Positions 17,085-25,925 of a stretch of DNA of 64,000 nucleotides are shown piece by piece (position 1 is the first letter of the stretch; the number at the start of each line of letters is the position of its first letter). The translations under genes and the position numbers were made by a program. The notes below the pieces were generated by a model that made no database searches, was not told the DNA's origin, and saw only the letters and a program-made list of their open reading frames with translations. Source of the stretch: Tyzzerella sp. (GTDB taxonomy: Bacteria > Bacillota > Clostridia > Lachnospirales > Lachnospiraceae); contig JAFTWA010000012.1 of the NCBI GenBank assembly GCA_017465565.1, positions 1-64,000 of the forward strand, read 5' to 3'.

Positions 17085-17894
17085 TTATTTCGCTAATGCT
17101 GCAAATGCCTTCTCTACAATATCCTTCCAGTCAATATCAACCGCTTCTAAAGTCCCCACTTCTTCGGTCTTCTGCAAATGCACCAAATACTCGATATTTC
17201 CTTCCGGCCCTTTAATTGGCGAGAAATCCAGATTTAATACTTTAAATCCGATAGAAACAGCGTAGGATAATACAAGTTCAAGCACTTCTACATGTGTACT
17301 CTTTTCACGCACTACACCTTTTTTACCGACTTTTTCGCGTCCCGCCTCAAACTGTGGTTTAATCAAGGCAACAATCTGCCCATCCTCCTTCAGATAATTG
17401 CGGATTGGCAGAAGTACTTTCGTAAGCGAAATAAAAGAGACATCAATGGATGAAAAATCAATACTTTCTCCAAGGTCTTCTGGCGTAACATAACGGATAT
17501 TTGTCTTTTCCATACATACTACACGTTCATCATTGCGAAGCTTCCATGCAAGCTGTCCTCTTCCAACATCGATTGCAAACACTTTTCTTGCTCCATTTTG
17601 AAGCATGCAGTCTGTAAATCCGCCTGTCGAAGAACCCACATCCGTACAAACCTTGTCCTTAAGCTCCACGTCAAAGTTTGCCACAGCCTTTTCTAATTTA
17701 AGTCCGCCGCGGCTTACATATGGAAGGGTTTGCCCTTTAATTTCGATTTGCACTTCGTCGGAAAATGTAGAACCAGCCTTATCTTCTCTCTGCCCCTCCA
17801 CAAAAACATTTCCAGACATAATAATTGCTTTTGCCTTTTCTCTGGATTCCACCAGATTTCTTTTTACTAGTAATACGTCTAAACGTTCTTTCAT
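17085..17894 (-). CDS. tlyA: TlyA family 2'-O-methyltransferase
   Basis: The 269-residue protein starts with an S4 RNA-binding domain (ERLDVLLVKRNLVESREKAK, then AIIMSGNVFVEGQ) followed by an FtsJ-like methyltransferase fold with the SAM loop DVGSSTGGFTDCML. Characterised TlyA enzymes methylate ribose positions in 16S and 23S rRNA; older annotations call it hemolysin A. It begins one base after the dxs stop codon, in the conserved dxs-tlyA-nadK order. Confidence 0.92.
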   Translation of the reverse strand: MKERLDVLLVKRNLVESREKAKAIIMSGNVFVEGQREDKAGSTFSDEVQIEIKGQTLPYVSRGGLKLEKAVANFDVELKDKVCTDVGSSTGGFTDCMLQNGARKVFAIDVGRGQLAWKLRNDERVVCMEKTNIRYVTPEDLGESIDFSSIDVSFISLTKVLLPIRNYLKEDGQIVALIKPQFEAGREKVGKKGVVREKSTHVEVLELVLSYAVSIGFKVLNLDFSPIKGPEGNIEYLVHLQKTEEVGTLEAVDIDWKDIVEKAFAALAK

Positions 17895-17895
17895 C

Positions 17896-19755
17896 TTATC
17901 TCCTATATTGCTCTATTTTTTCCACAATAGAATCTGCATCCAGGCCAATCACTTTTCGAAGCTGCCCGATGCTTCCATGTTCGATAAATTTATCTGGAAT
18001 ACCGTTTATGAAAACATCTACATCCAGTTTTTCTTCTGCAACATAATCTCTTACGCTTGCTCCATAACCTCCAGAAATCACTCCATCTTCAATGGTTACA
18101 AATAGCTTATGGTTCTGCGCCAATTCACAAAGCACGTCCGTATCCATCGGTTTTACAAAACGGCTATTGATTAAACTGCATTGATATCCCTTATCTTTCA
18201 AGGCTCTCCATACCTCTTCCGCCGTTTCCATCATATGTCCTAATGACAAAATAGCAATCTCTGACTCTTTATAAATAATCTCACTCTTGCCGTGTGAAAC
18301 CGGCTCTCTGAATTCTGCCAAACCTTCATATACAGTTCCTCTCGGGTAGCGGATTGCAACTGGTCCGGTATGTGCTACTGCAAACTCCATCATATCCGCA
18401 AACTCAAAACGGTTCTTTGGTGATAGAATCGTCATATTCGGAATGTGATTTAGGTATGCTATGTCATATACACCCTGATGTGTCTCACCGTCATTTCCAA
18501 CAAGACCGGCACGGTCGATGGCGAAAATCACTGGCAGATTCTGCATACATACATCATGTACAATCTGGTCATAGCCTCTCTGTAAAAATGCAGAATAGAC
18601 TGCAAAAACCGGTTTTAGCCCTGCTGCTGCAAGTCCTGCTGCAAAAGTAACTGCATGCTCTTCTGCGATTCCCACGTCAAAAAATCTTTCTGGATATTTT
18701 TCCTGAAATTTGCAGAGTCCAGTGCCATCCTTCATAGCTGCTGTAATCGCCGTAAGTCTTGGTTCCTTTTCCCCTAACCCAGACATAATATCTGCAAAAA
18801 CATCTGTATAAGAATCTTTTTCCTTTACAGCCAATGCCTTTCCTGTCTCTAAATCAAATGGACCAACTCCATGGAATTTTGCAGGAAATTGTTCCGCAGG
18901 AGCATACCCTTTTCCCTTTTTTGTCAACACATGAATCATTACTGCATGATTCATTCTCTGCGCTTCTTTGAATGTACGATATAAACTTTTCAAATCATGT
19001 CCATCCACAGGACCAAGGTAGGTAATACCCATGTCCTCAAACAACATTCCTGGAACCAAAAGTCTCTTGATACTATTCTTAGTCTTCCGAATGTTATTTA
19101 CAATATTTTCTCCTACGATTGGGACTTTATTTAAAGAGTTTACCACTCCTTTTTTCAAATCATTATAAAATTCTGCAGTGCGTATACTATTGAGGTAAGC
19201 CGGCACGCCACCCACATTTTCTGAAATGGACATATTATTATCGTTCAGCACAATAATATAATTGCTCTTCAAATTGGCGGCATTATTCAGTGCTTCGTAC
19301 GCCATTCCGCCAGTAAGAGACCCGTCTCCAATCACCGACACCACCCGGTAATCCTCGCCCAGAATCTCACGCGCTTCCACGTATCCAAGTCCTGCTGAAA
19401 TGGAAGTAGTGCTGTGGCCTGTATCGAAGGAATCACAGTTACTTTCATTTCTTTTTGGGAAGCCGCTCATACCGCCATACTGGCGAAGCTCATCAAAGCC
19501 TTCTTTTCTGCCAGTCAAAATCTTGTGCGTATATGCCTGGTGTCCCACATCCCAAATCATCTTATCCTTCGGAAGTGAAAAAGCAAGATGCATTGCCATC
19601 GTGAGCTCCACCACTCCCAGATTGGAAGCAAGATGGCCTCCTGTTTTGCTCACCTTTTCCACGAGAAACTCTCGAATTTCTGCTGCCAAAACATCTAATT
19701 CGTCCCATTTTAACTTTTTAATGTCATTTGGTTTTTGAATTCGCTCCAACATCAT
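17896..19755 (-). CDS. dxs: 1-deoxy-D-xylulose-5-phosphate synthase
   Basis: The 619-residue transketolase-fold enzyme condenses pyruvate and glyceraldehyde-3-phosphate, the first step of the MEP isoprenoid pathway. The TPP-binding block GDGSLTGGMAYEALNNAANL, the HDVCMQNLPVIFAIDRAG segment and the C-terminal domain are all present. Length is typical. It sits directly after the prenyl synthase gene, linking entry into the pathway with chain elongation. Two adjacent ATGs are possible starts. Confidence 0.96.
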   Translation of the reverse strand: MMLERIQKPNDIKKLKWDELDVLAAEIREFLVEKVSKTGGHLASNLGVVELTMAMHLAFSLPKDKMIWDVGHQAYTHKILTGRKEGFDELRQYGGMSGFPKRNESNCDSFDTGHSTTSISAGLGYVEAREILGEDYRVVSVIGDGSLTGGMAYEALNNAANLKSNYIIVLNDNNMSISENVGGVPAYLNSIRTAEFYNDLKKGVVNSLNKVPIVGENIVNNIRKTKNSIKRLLVPGMLFEDMGITYLGPVDGHDLKSLYRTFKEAQRMNHAVMIHVLTKKGKGYAPAEQFPAKFHGVGPFDLETGKALAVKEKDSYTDVFADIMSGLGEKEPRLTAITAAMKDGTGLCKFQEKYPERFFDVGIAEEHAVTFAAGLAAAGLKPVFAVYSAFLQRGYDQIVHDVCMQNLPVIFAIDRAGLVGNDGETHQGVYDIAYLNHIPNMTILSPKNRFEFADMMEFAVAHTGPVAIRYPRGTVYEGLAEFREPVSHGKSEIIYKESEIAILSLGHMMETAEEVWRALKDKGYQCSLINSRFVKPMDTDVLCELAQNHKLFVTIEDGVISGGYGASVRDYVAEEKLDVDVFINGIPDKFIEHGSIGQLRKVIGLDADSIVEKIEQYRR

Positions 19756-19769
19756 AAAAGAGCACCTCT

Positions 19770-20660
19770 CTATTTTTCTCTGTGAATCAGAGACTTCAAA
19801 AGTTCTTCTAAAAACATGTCTTCGGTTTCAAAACAATGTAATAATTCAATCGCTTCCATCGAAATTACTTCTACATATTCTTTTGCCTTTTCAAGTCCCA
19901 CGAGTGTCACATATGTAGTCTTTTCGTTTTTCTCGTCACTTAAGATTGGTTTTCCAAGCACCTCTGCCGTACTTGTCACATCCAGAATATCATCCTGAAT
20001 CTGGAACGCGATTCCTACATTTTTCGCAATCTTTTCTACAGTTTTAACTGCTTCCCCGCCTGCGCCTGCCAGAATTGCACCAATCATCATAGCGCTCTCA
20101 ATCAAAGCACTTGTCTTTAATTCATAAATAAAATCTAATACTTCTTTGGAAACTGCCTTTCCTGCACTTTCCACATCCACAACCTGACCGCCAATCATGC
20201 CATAGATGCCAGCTTTCCCTGAAAGCACCTGAAGAGCTTTCCCAATCTCCAGACTTTTCTCCGGATACATGGTAAATGCCTTCGCTGCAGTCTCAAATGC
20301 ATAGTTTAAAAGGGCATCCCCCGCAAGGATTCCCATGGCTTCGCCATAAACCACATGCGTGGTCTTTCTTCCTCTGCGGTATTCATCGTTATCCATGGCT
20401 GGAAGGTCATCATGCACAAGAGAATAGGTGTGAATCATCTCAAGAGCTGCCATAAATGGCTCCACAACCTTATTATCTCCGCCAAACAAACGATAGGTTT
20501 CCTGCATCAGCATTGGACGAAGTCTTTTGCCGCCTGCCATAACGCTGTATTCCATGGCTTCCATGATTAATTTTTGATGTCCTTCTTGTGCCGGAAGATA
20601 TTTTTTCAAAATTTCTTCGATTTCATGCACTTTTTTTGCCTGTTCATCTTTAAAACTCAT
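19770..20660 (-). CDS. ispA: Polyprenyl (farnesyl) diphosphate synthase
   Basis: The 296-residue trans-prenyltransferase carries the first aspartate-rich motif in LVHDDLPAMDND and the second in FQIQDDILD. It condenses IPP with allylic diphosphates, making farnesyl or geranylgeranyl diphosphate; the exact length cannot be told from sequence by eye. The ATG at 20660 is preferred over that at 20678 because GGTGA lies seven bases upstream. Either start overlaps or abuts xseB, so the two are coupled. Confidence 0.92.
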   Translation of the reverse strand: MSFKDEQAKKVHEIEEILKKYLPAQEGHQKLIMEAMEYSVMAGGKRLRPMLMQETYRLFGGDNKVVEPFMAALEMIHTYSLVHDDLPAMDNDEYRRGRKTTHVVYGEAMGILAGDALLNYAFETAAKAFTMYPEKSLEIGKALQVLSGKAGIYGMIGGQVVDVESAGKAVSKEVLDFIYELKTSALIESAMMIGAILAGAGGEAVKTVEKIAKNVGIAFQIQDDILDVTSTAEVLGKPILSDEKNEKTTYVTLVGLEKAKEYVEVISMEAIELLHCFETEDMFLEELLKSLIHREK

Positions 20661-20856
20661 GCTGTTCACCATTCTCATCTAAAATCATCATCTTTTTCTC
20701 AACAGTATCAATCTTTTCATTGCAGACCTTTAACAAATCCATGCCTTTATGGTATAACTGAAAAGATTCCTCCAGGGAAACATTCTCTCCCTCCAGCTTC
20801 TTCACCACTTCATCTAACTCTTTAAATACTGTTTCCAGTGTTTGCTCTGTCACCAT
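20650..20856 (-). CDS. xseB: Exodeoxyribonuclease VII small subunit
   Basis: The 68-residue protein has the XseB pattern: ETVFKELDEVVKKLEGENVS, LEESFQLYHKGMDLLK and an acidic tail. It partners XseA in single-strand-specific exonuclease VII. It overlaps the end of xseA by 35 bases. AAGGAGG is unusually close to the ATG, so the following GTG codon may also be used. Confidence 0.93.
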   Translation of the reverse strand: MVTEQTLETVFKELDEVVKKLEGENVSLEESFQLYHKGMDLLKVCNEKIDTVEKKMMILDENGEQHEF

Positions 20857-22057
20857 AATCCTCCTTCATAGTATCTTCCACTTTCGCTTTTACGATACCA
20901 TCTGTCATATAGATTGTCAGTTTATCATTCTTCTTTACACTTTCAATGCTTTTTACGACCTTTCCTTCTTCCGAAGCCACATAAGAAAATCCTTGATTTA
21001 GCTTCTGAAGTGGCGAAAGTCCTTTCATTCGCTCAATGCGAATCGCAAGCATCTGTTTCGCCAAATCTATTTTCTTTTCCATCACATTTCGCAGTCTTTG
21101 CTCAAATTCTACAAGCAGCTGTTGCTGCTCGCGTAATTTGTTTCTCGGATGCAGGTAATTCAACTTCAAACGATAACGCTCTAATTTCATGCGCTCCAAT
21201 TGTAATTTTTGATAAAGCACTCTCTTCAATTTCAAACGCTGCTCTTCCAGAAAATTCTCTACTGCCTGATATTCATACACTGCCAGCTCCGCTGCCGCTG
21301 AAGGGGTCGGTGCCCTCATGTCTGCCACATAATCTGCTATCGTCGTATCTGTCTCATGTCCAACTGCCGAAATAATAGGAACCCTGCAATGAAAAATTGC
21401 TCTGGCAACTGCCTCTTCATTGAATGCCCAAAGGTCTTCGATAGAGCCACCGCCACGCCCAACAATAATAATGTCGACGCCCTCTTTTTCCAGCATCTCG
21501 ATACCTTTCACAATACTGGCTGCCGCTCCGTCGCCCTGCACCAACGCAGGATACAGAATGAGCTGTACATACGGATTCCTTCTCGCAGAAATATTCATAA
21601 TATCCCGAATTGCCGCCCCGGTCGGAGCTGTTACAATCCCGATTTTCTTTGCAAATTTTGGAATTGGCTGCTTATATTCCGACGCAAACATTCCCATCTC
21701 GCTGAGTTCTTTTTTGAGCGCCTCAAATTTCTCATATAAAAGACCGGCACCGTCCAGTATGATTTCTTTTGCATACAACTGATACTTACCGTCTCTCTCA
21801 TATGTGGTCACATTTCCCAGTGCAATTACCTGCTGCCCATCCTGCATGCGAAATGCCAGGCCACTCCGGCTGCCTGCAAACATAATACATGCAATAGAAC
21901 CAGACTCATCCTTCAGCGAAAAATAGATATGTCCCGATGTGTGATATTTGCAGTTGGAAACCTCACCCTTTATATAAATACGATTCAGCATAAAATCTTG
22001 GGTAAACATATTTTTAATATATGCATTCACCTGTTTTACTGAATAAACATTACGCAT
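20822..22057 (-). CDS. xseA: Exodeoxyribonuclease VII large subunit
   Basis: The 411-residue protein has an N-terminal OB fold (YSVKQVNAYIKNMF, then IYIKGEVSNCKYHTSGHIYF), the catalytic region with GRGGGSIEDLWAFNEE and AVGHETDTTIADYVADMRAPTPSAAAEL split around residues 185-240, and C-terminal coiled coil. It degrades single-stranded DNA with XseB. The ATG at 22057 is chosen because AGGAG sits seven bases upstream; it begins inside the last codons of nusB. Confidence 0.96.
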   Translation of the reverse strand: MRNVYSVKQVNAYIKNMFTQDFMLNRIYIKGEVSNCKYHTSGHIYFSLKDESGSIACIMFAGSRSGLAFRMQDGQQVIALGNVTTYERDGKYQLYAKEIILDGAGLLYEKFEALKKELSEMGMFASEYKQPIPKFAKKIGIVTAPTGAAIRDIMNISARRNPYVQLILYPALVQGDGAAASIVKGIEMLEKEGVDIIIVGRGGGSIEDLWAFNEEAVARAIFHCRVPIISAVGHETDTTIADYVADMRAPTPSAAAELAVYEYQAVENFLEEQRLKLKRVLYQKLQLERMKLERYRLKLNYLHPRNKLREQQQLLVEFEQRLRNVMEKKIDLAKQMLAIRIERMKGLSPLQKLNQGFSYVASEEGKVVKSIESVKKNDKLTIYMTDGIVKAKVEDTMKEDYGDRANTGNSI

Positions 22058-22067
22058 CTTACAACTC

Positions 22068-22466
22068 CTACTTTGCAACCTTTGCTAAAATACCATTTAC
22101 AAATGAAGGACCATCGTCACTGCTATACTTCTTTGCAAGCTCAACTGCCTCATTGATAGCAACACTTGTTGGAACATCCTCATCCCATTTCACTTCGTAA
22201 GCAGCAAGTCTTAAAATCGTAAGATCGACACGGTTCATACGAGATGTCTTCCATCCCTCTGAAACCCCATTTAGGAGCGCATCAATCTCATCCTGCTTTT
22301 CTTTGATTGCTCTGTATTTATTCAAAATATAATTCTGATTTTCTTCTGAAATCTCATCGAGTAATTCAAAGTAGAGACATTCCTGTTCCTTCATCTCTTC
22401 TTCACTATTAAATTCAATGCGGAATAACATTCTAAAAATGTGTTCTCTAAGTTCGGATCTACTCAT
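22068..22466 (-). CDS. nusB: Transcription antitermination factor NusB
   Basis: The 132-residue all-helical protein binds boxA RNA with NusE (S10) in rRNA antitermination. It begins MSRSELREHIFRMLFRIEFN and ends with the conserved DVPTSVAINEAVELAKKYSS and GPSFVNGILAKVA. The ATG at 22466 is used because GAGG lies seven bases upstream. It is the first gene of the long operon running to recN. Confidence 0.95.
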   Translation of the reverse strand: MSRSELREHIFRMLFRIEFNSEEEMKEQECLYFELLDEISEENQNYILNKYRAIKEKQDEIDALLNGVSEGWKTSRMNRVDLTILRLAAYEVKWDEDVPTSVAINEAVELAKKYSSDDGPSFVNGILAKVAK

Positions 22467-22516
22467 TTTTCTACCTCTTATTCTTTGTTTTTGCACGTTC
22501 CCGCGCATTATGCTTT

Positions 22517-22545
22517 ATTATACTACATACACGAATTTCTTGCAA
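22517..22545 (-). promoter_or_regulatory. Promoter of the nusB-to-recN operon
   Basis: TTGCAA (22540-22545) and a perfect TATAAT (22517-22522) on the minus strand are 17 bases apart, about 50 bp ahead of nusB and immediately after the asp23 terminator. The tightly spaced genes downstream suggest one transcript to the terminator at 14034. Confidence 0.75.
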
Positions 22546-22550
22546 ACAGA

Positions 22551-22579
22551 AAAGGAAGGGTTTTACCATCCCTTCCTTT
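22551..22579 (-). terminator. Terminator of the Asp23-family gene
   Basis: AAAGGAAGGG/CCCTTCCTTT form a 10-bp perfect stem with a nine-base loop. On the minus strand it is followed by TTTTCTGTTT. Confidence 0.75.
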
Positions 22580-22615
22580 ACATACACATACTTATTCTTT
22601 TCCAAGCATCCAAAA

Positions 22616-22993
22616 TTATGCTTCCACTTCTACTCCTGCAACACGGATATTTACATCTGCAACAGTAAGTCCTGTCATGTTTTCAACAGTAGTTTTTACT
22701 TTATTTTGAATCTTTTCAGAAACATCCATGATGTTGTAGCCATATTTCAAAGTTACAGTGATAACGATTGTCACAACGTCTTCTAAAACGTCAACCTTTA
22801 CACCCTTTGATAAGATTTTCTTTCCTAATTTGCTAATCATTTCGCGGTTTTCTCTTCCTGCTAAAGAAGCAATTCCTTCAATCTCCATTGCTGCAATTCC
22901 TGCAATGACAGCAATCGCTTCATCTGCAACTACCACTTCACCCTGATTATCATTCATGTTTATTGTATAAATGTTTCTTTCGTCTTTTCCCAT
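22616..22993 (-). CDS. Asp23/Gls24 family envelope stress protein
   Basis: A 125-residue Asp23/Gls24 protein: GEVVVADEAIAVIAGIAAME, then IEGIASLAG at the start and a TVENMTGLTVADVNIRVAGV C-terminus. Such proteins assemble on the inner face of the membrane and affect envelope homeostasis. The ATG at 22993 follows a perfect AGGAGG and is preferred to much longer frames that run into prfC. It has its own promoter and terminator, so it is monocistronic. Confidence 0.9.
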   Translation of the reverse strand: MGKDERNIYTINMNDNQGEVVVADEAIAVIAGIAAMEIEGIASLAGRENREMISKLGKKILSKGVKVDVLEDVVTIVITVTLKYGYNIMDVSEKIQNKVKTTVENMTGLTVADVNIRVAGVEVEA

Positions 22994-23030
22994 GTTAAAA
23001 AACCTCCTAGATTGGTTTGCTACTTCTACC

Positions 23031-23059
23031 ATTATAACAAATTTATACACATTTGCCAA
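23031..23059 (-). promoter_or_regulatory. Promoter of the Asp23-family gene
   Basis: TTGGCA (23054-23059) and a perfect TATAAT (23031-23036) on the minus strand with a 17-base spacer, just beyond the prfC stop codon. Confidence 0.75.
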
Positions 23060-23066
23060 TAGAAAT

Positions 23067-24659
23067 TTACGAGCGGCCAAACTCTGATAAGATGAGTCCC
23101 TCATTACGTTCCAATGTCATTCTTACACTCCAGCTATTCACAAATAACAACAACGGTCTGTCTTTCAGGTCTTTAATCTTCTTCATATCAGATGTTCCAA
23201 CCAGTTTATCTAAATTAATATCCGTATTTTCAATCCAGCGAATATGTTCATATGGAAGTGGGTCTAAGCGGATTTCCACATTATATTCGCTTTCCAGACG
23301 GTATTTGAGCACATCAAACTGAAGCACACCAACTACACCCACAATAATCTCTTCCATACCAGTGTTGTATTCCTGGAAAATCTGAATCGCACCCTCCTGG
23401 GCAATCTGGTTAATACCTTTTACAAACTGCTTACGTTTCATCGTATCAATCTGACGCACTCTCGCAAAATGCTCTGGTGCAAAGGTAGGAATCCCCTCAT
23501 ATACGAACTTATTCGGAGATGTTGTGAGCGTATCCCCAATCGAGAAAATGCCCGGGTCAAACACCCCAATCACATCGCCTGCATATGCTTTTTCAATCAT
23601 CTTTCTCTCGCTTGCCATCATTTGCTGTGGCTGTGAGAGGCGAACCTTTTTACCACCCTGGATATGGAACACGTCCATGCCGGCTTCAAATTCACCAGAA
23701 CAAATTCTCATAAATGCAATTCTGTCCCGGTGTGCCTTATTCATATTCGCCTGAATTTTAAATACAAATGCTGAGAAGTCCTTTTCTTCCATTGGGTCGA
23801 TGCTTCCCTGGTCAGACATTCTAGGAAGTGGTGAAGTTGTCATCTGAAGGAAATGCTGTAAAAATGTCTCTACACCAAAGTTTGTGAGAGCAGAGCCGAA
23901 AAATACCGGTGACAATTCCCCTTTGCTTACCAATTCCTGATCAAAATCTGCACTGGCACCATCCAAAAGTTCGATTTCATCTAAAAGCTGTGCTTTCTGG
24001 TCTTCACTGATTAATGTATCCACTTCTGGGTTATCTAATGCAATTTTTCTTACTTCTCCCATGGAAGTTCCCTTTTTTGTATCTGAGAACAGCTCGATCT
24101 CGCTGTGTTCACGGTCAAATACTCCGCGGAAATCCTTTCCGCAGCCGATTGGCCAGTTGATTGGGCAGGTTGCAATTCCAAGTTCCTTTTCGATATCATC
24201 TAAAAGTTCAAATGTATCACGCGCTTCACGGTCCATCTTATTAATAAACGTAAAGATTGGAATATGACGCATAACGCATACTTTAAATAGCTTTCTTGTC
24301 TGCGCTTCTACACCCTTTGAAGCATCAATCACCATTACCGCTGAGTCCGCAGCCATCAGAGTACGGTATGTATCCTCTGAGAAATCCTGGTGTCCAGGTG
24401 TATCCAGAATATTGATGCAATATCCATCATAATTAAATTGGAGTACCGAAGAAGTAACCGAAATACCTCTCTCCTTTTCAATCTCCATCCAGTCTGAAAC
24501 AGCGTGCTTTGCAGTCGCCTTTCCTTTTACAGAACCAGCCTGGTTAATGGCTCCTCCATATAATAAAAACTTTTCTGTTAATGTTGTCTTTCCCGCATCC
24601 GGATGGGAAATAATTGCAAATGTTCTTCTCTTTTTAATCTCATTTGTAATTTGTGACAT
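23067..24659 (-). CDS. prfC: Peptide chain release factor 3
   Basis: The 530-residue translational GTPase shows G1 SHPDAGKTTLTEKFLLYGGA, G3 DTPGHQDFSEDTYR and G4 FINKMDRE, followed by the RF3-specific C-terminal domains. RF3 recycles RF1/RF2 from the ribosome after peptide release. Length matches the family. It lies between spoIIIAH and asp23 with its own promoter. Confidence 0.95.
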   Translation of the reverse strand: MSQITNEIKKRRTFAIISHPDAGKTTLTEKFLLYGGAINQAGSVKGKATAKHAVSDWMEIEKERGISVTSSVLQFNYDGYCINILDTPGHQDFSEDTYRTLMAADSAVMVIDASKGVEAQTRKLFKVCVMRHIPIFTFINKMDREARDTFELLDDIEKELGIATCPINWPIGCGKDFRGVFDREHSEIELFSDTKKGTSMGEVRKIALDNPEVDTLISEDQKAQLLDEIELLDGASADFDQELVSKGELSPVFFGSALTNFGVETFLQHFLQMTTSPLPRMSDQGSIDPMEEKDFSAFVFKIQANMNKAHRDRIAFMRICSGEFEAGMDVFHIQGGKKVRLSQPQQMMASERKMIEKAYAGDVIGVFDPGIFSIGDTLTTSPNKFVYEGIPTFAPEHFARVRQIDTMKRKQFVKGINQIAQEGAIQIFQEYNTGMEEIIVGVVGVLQFDVLKYRLESEYNVEIRLDPLPYEHIRWIENTDINLDKLVGTSDMKKIKDLKDRPLLLFVNSWSVRMTLERNEGLILSEFGRS

Positions 24660-24703
24660 AATATTCTCCTAATTCTACTAATTAAACCTATGCATACTAA
24701 CTT

Positions 24704-24732
24704 AGTCTATCACATCTATTGTTTCTCTGCAA
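24704..24732 (-). promoter_or_regulatory. Promoter of prfC
   Basis: TTGCAG (24727-24732) and TAGACT (24704-24709) on the minus strand are 17 bases apart, between the spoIIIAH stop and the prfC start. This would separate vegetative prfC from the sporulation operon. Confidence 0.55.
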
Positions 24733-24739
24733 ATAAATT

Positions 24740-25321
24740 CTACTCATGCATTGGATTAATTACAATATTTTCCGGTGCAATTCCCGTTTGTCTTGTCACA
24801 ATATCCTCAATCTGGGCGCGATTCGCATCCGTAAGCTCCTCGCTGTTTACCACAATGTCAGCTCCATTTTCTGTGAGCGTCACAACCGCTTCTGAAAATC
24901 CCTTCGTGAGCAGCATGGTTTCCACAGAAGCTTCCTGTTCTGCAATCTTTGTCATTGCAATCATCTCAGTCACTGCTGCCTGCTTCTGCTCTTCGGTCAA
25001 ATTTTCATTGTCAATAATTTCCATTAGAGTTTCTTTGTTTTGTGCACGTACCTGTTCTCTCGTTACCTTGGCATCCGCCACAATGCTGCTTCCATTGGTA
25101 AGCACCGCTTCACCAGGTGTTTCTTCCACATTCGGTATGTCTCCCGTATCCTCCACGTCCTCCAGACTGATATCCAAAAGTTCCTGGTTTGCCAGTTCAT
25201 TATCCGCCTCCGCAGAATCCTCTCCGAATAACCGGCCTGAAAAGTTTAGGTAGCCTGCCACTGCAATCATTAGTGCAAGTGCTGTAATCATAATTTGGTT
25301 TTTCTTAAACAAACGTTTCAA
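24740..25321 (-). CDS. spoIIIAH: Stage III sporulation protein AH
   Basis: The 193-residue protein has one N-terminal membrane helix (about 10-28), an acidic linker and a C-terminal ring-forming domain (about 80-193, ending GIAPENIVINPMHE). In Bacillus SpoIIIAH in the mother cell binds SpoIIQ of the forespore to build the feeding-tube channel. The start is TTG at 25321, with AGGAGG seven bases upstream; no ATG is suitably placed. It is the last spoIIIA gene. Confidence 0.93.
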   Translation of the reverse strand: MKRLFKKNQIMITALALMIAVAGYLNFSGRLFGEDSAEADNELANQELLDISLEDVEDTGDIPNVEETPGEAVLTNGSSIVADAKVTREQVRAQNKETLMEIIDNENLTEEQKQAAVTEMIAMTKIAEQEASVETMLLTKGFSEAVVTLTENGADIVVNSEELTDANRAQIEDIVTRQTGIAPENIVINPMHE

Positions 25322-25332
25322 AATAACTCCTC

Positions 25333-25677
25333 CTAATTGGTTTGATTTCCTCTAATCACCTTAATTTTATGCGAGTCCACATCAAATAATGCTTGTACGA
25401 CTTCCGTAATATTCTTCACTACAACTGCATTCCCACCTCCATCTGCAATAACTACTACGCCTTCTATTTCATCCGACTTTCGAAATGTAATCATGACGCT
25501 CACATTTCCAACGCCCTCCATTTTCTCCAGGACATTTTTCAAACGCAATTCCTCATCTGTCGCTGCACTTTCTTCTGGCTCTGCAGTCGATTTTGTTGGA
25601 ATCGCGATTACGACCAGAAGAATTCCTATTAAAAGTACGATAAGCCACTGATTTTTCTTTGGCATAAGTTCCTTCAT
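25333..25677 (-). CDS. spoIIIAG: Stage III sporulation protein AG, short form
   Basis: The 114-residue protein has one membrane helix (about 12-28) and a ring-building domain with NVLEKMEGVGNVSVMITFRK, GNAVVVKNITEVVQALFD and a VKIRGNQTN-like end. It is about half the length of Bacillus SpoIIIAG (229 residues), which forms a large ring in the intermembrane space. The ATG at 25677 follows GGAG by six bases and sits one base after the spoIIIAF stop. Confidence 0.88.
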   Translation of the reverse strand: MKELMPKKNQWLIVLLIGILLVVIAIPTKSTAEPEESAATDEELRLKNVLEKMEGVGNVSVMITFRKSDEIEGVVVIADGGGNAVVVKNITEVVQALFDVDSHKIKVIRGNQTN

Positions 25678-25678
25678 T

Positions 25679-25921
25679 TTATTCTCCAAATATAGTCACC
25701 TCTTCTATTTCTTCCAGCCTCTTCTGATATTCTTCTCCTGGGAAATCGCTCATGCCAAAAATTTTGAAAATAGGTCCAGAAAGCATCAGAATCAGAATCA
25801 GACCAATAAAAAACCGAATATATTTCTTATAACTTTCTCCCGGAATCATGTGCATGACCGCTACCACAATTACCAGATAAAAGGCTATATTTTCTATCCA
25901 CTGATATATATATTCCAGCAT
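25679..25921 (-). CDS. spoIIIAF: Stage III sporulation protein AF, short form
   Basis: An 80-residue protein with two membrane helices, the second being IRFFIGLILILMLSGPIF, the SpoIIIAF hallmark. The ATG at 25921 is chosen for the AGGAGG eight bases ahead. Bacillus SpoIIIAF is about 206 residues, so here the C-terminal soluble domain after helix 2 is almost absent. It lies four bases after spoIIIAE. Confidence 0.85.
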   Translation of the reverse strand: MLEYIYQWIENIAFYLVIVVAVMHMIPGESYKKYIRFFIGLILILMLSGPIFKIFGMSDFPGEEYQKRLEEIEEVTIFGE

Positions 25922-25925
25922 TCCT

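Noticed and set aside
23067-24659. prfC as a tetracycline ribosomal protection gene
   Set aside because: The sequence has the RF3 block structure and the 530-residue length; protection proteins are about 640 residues.
24690-25253. 187-codon plus-strand open frame
   Set aside because: Antisense to spoIIIAH, which is a clear family match; the Ser-rich product looks like a shadow.
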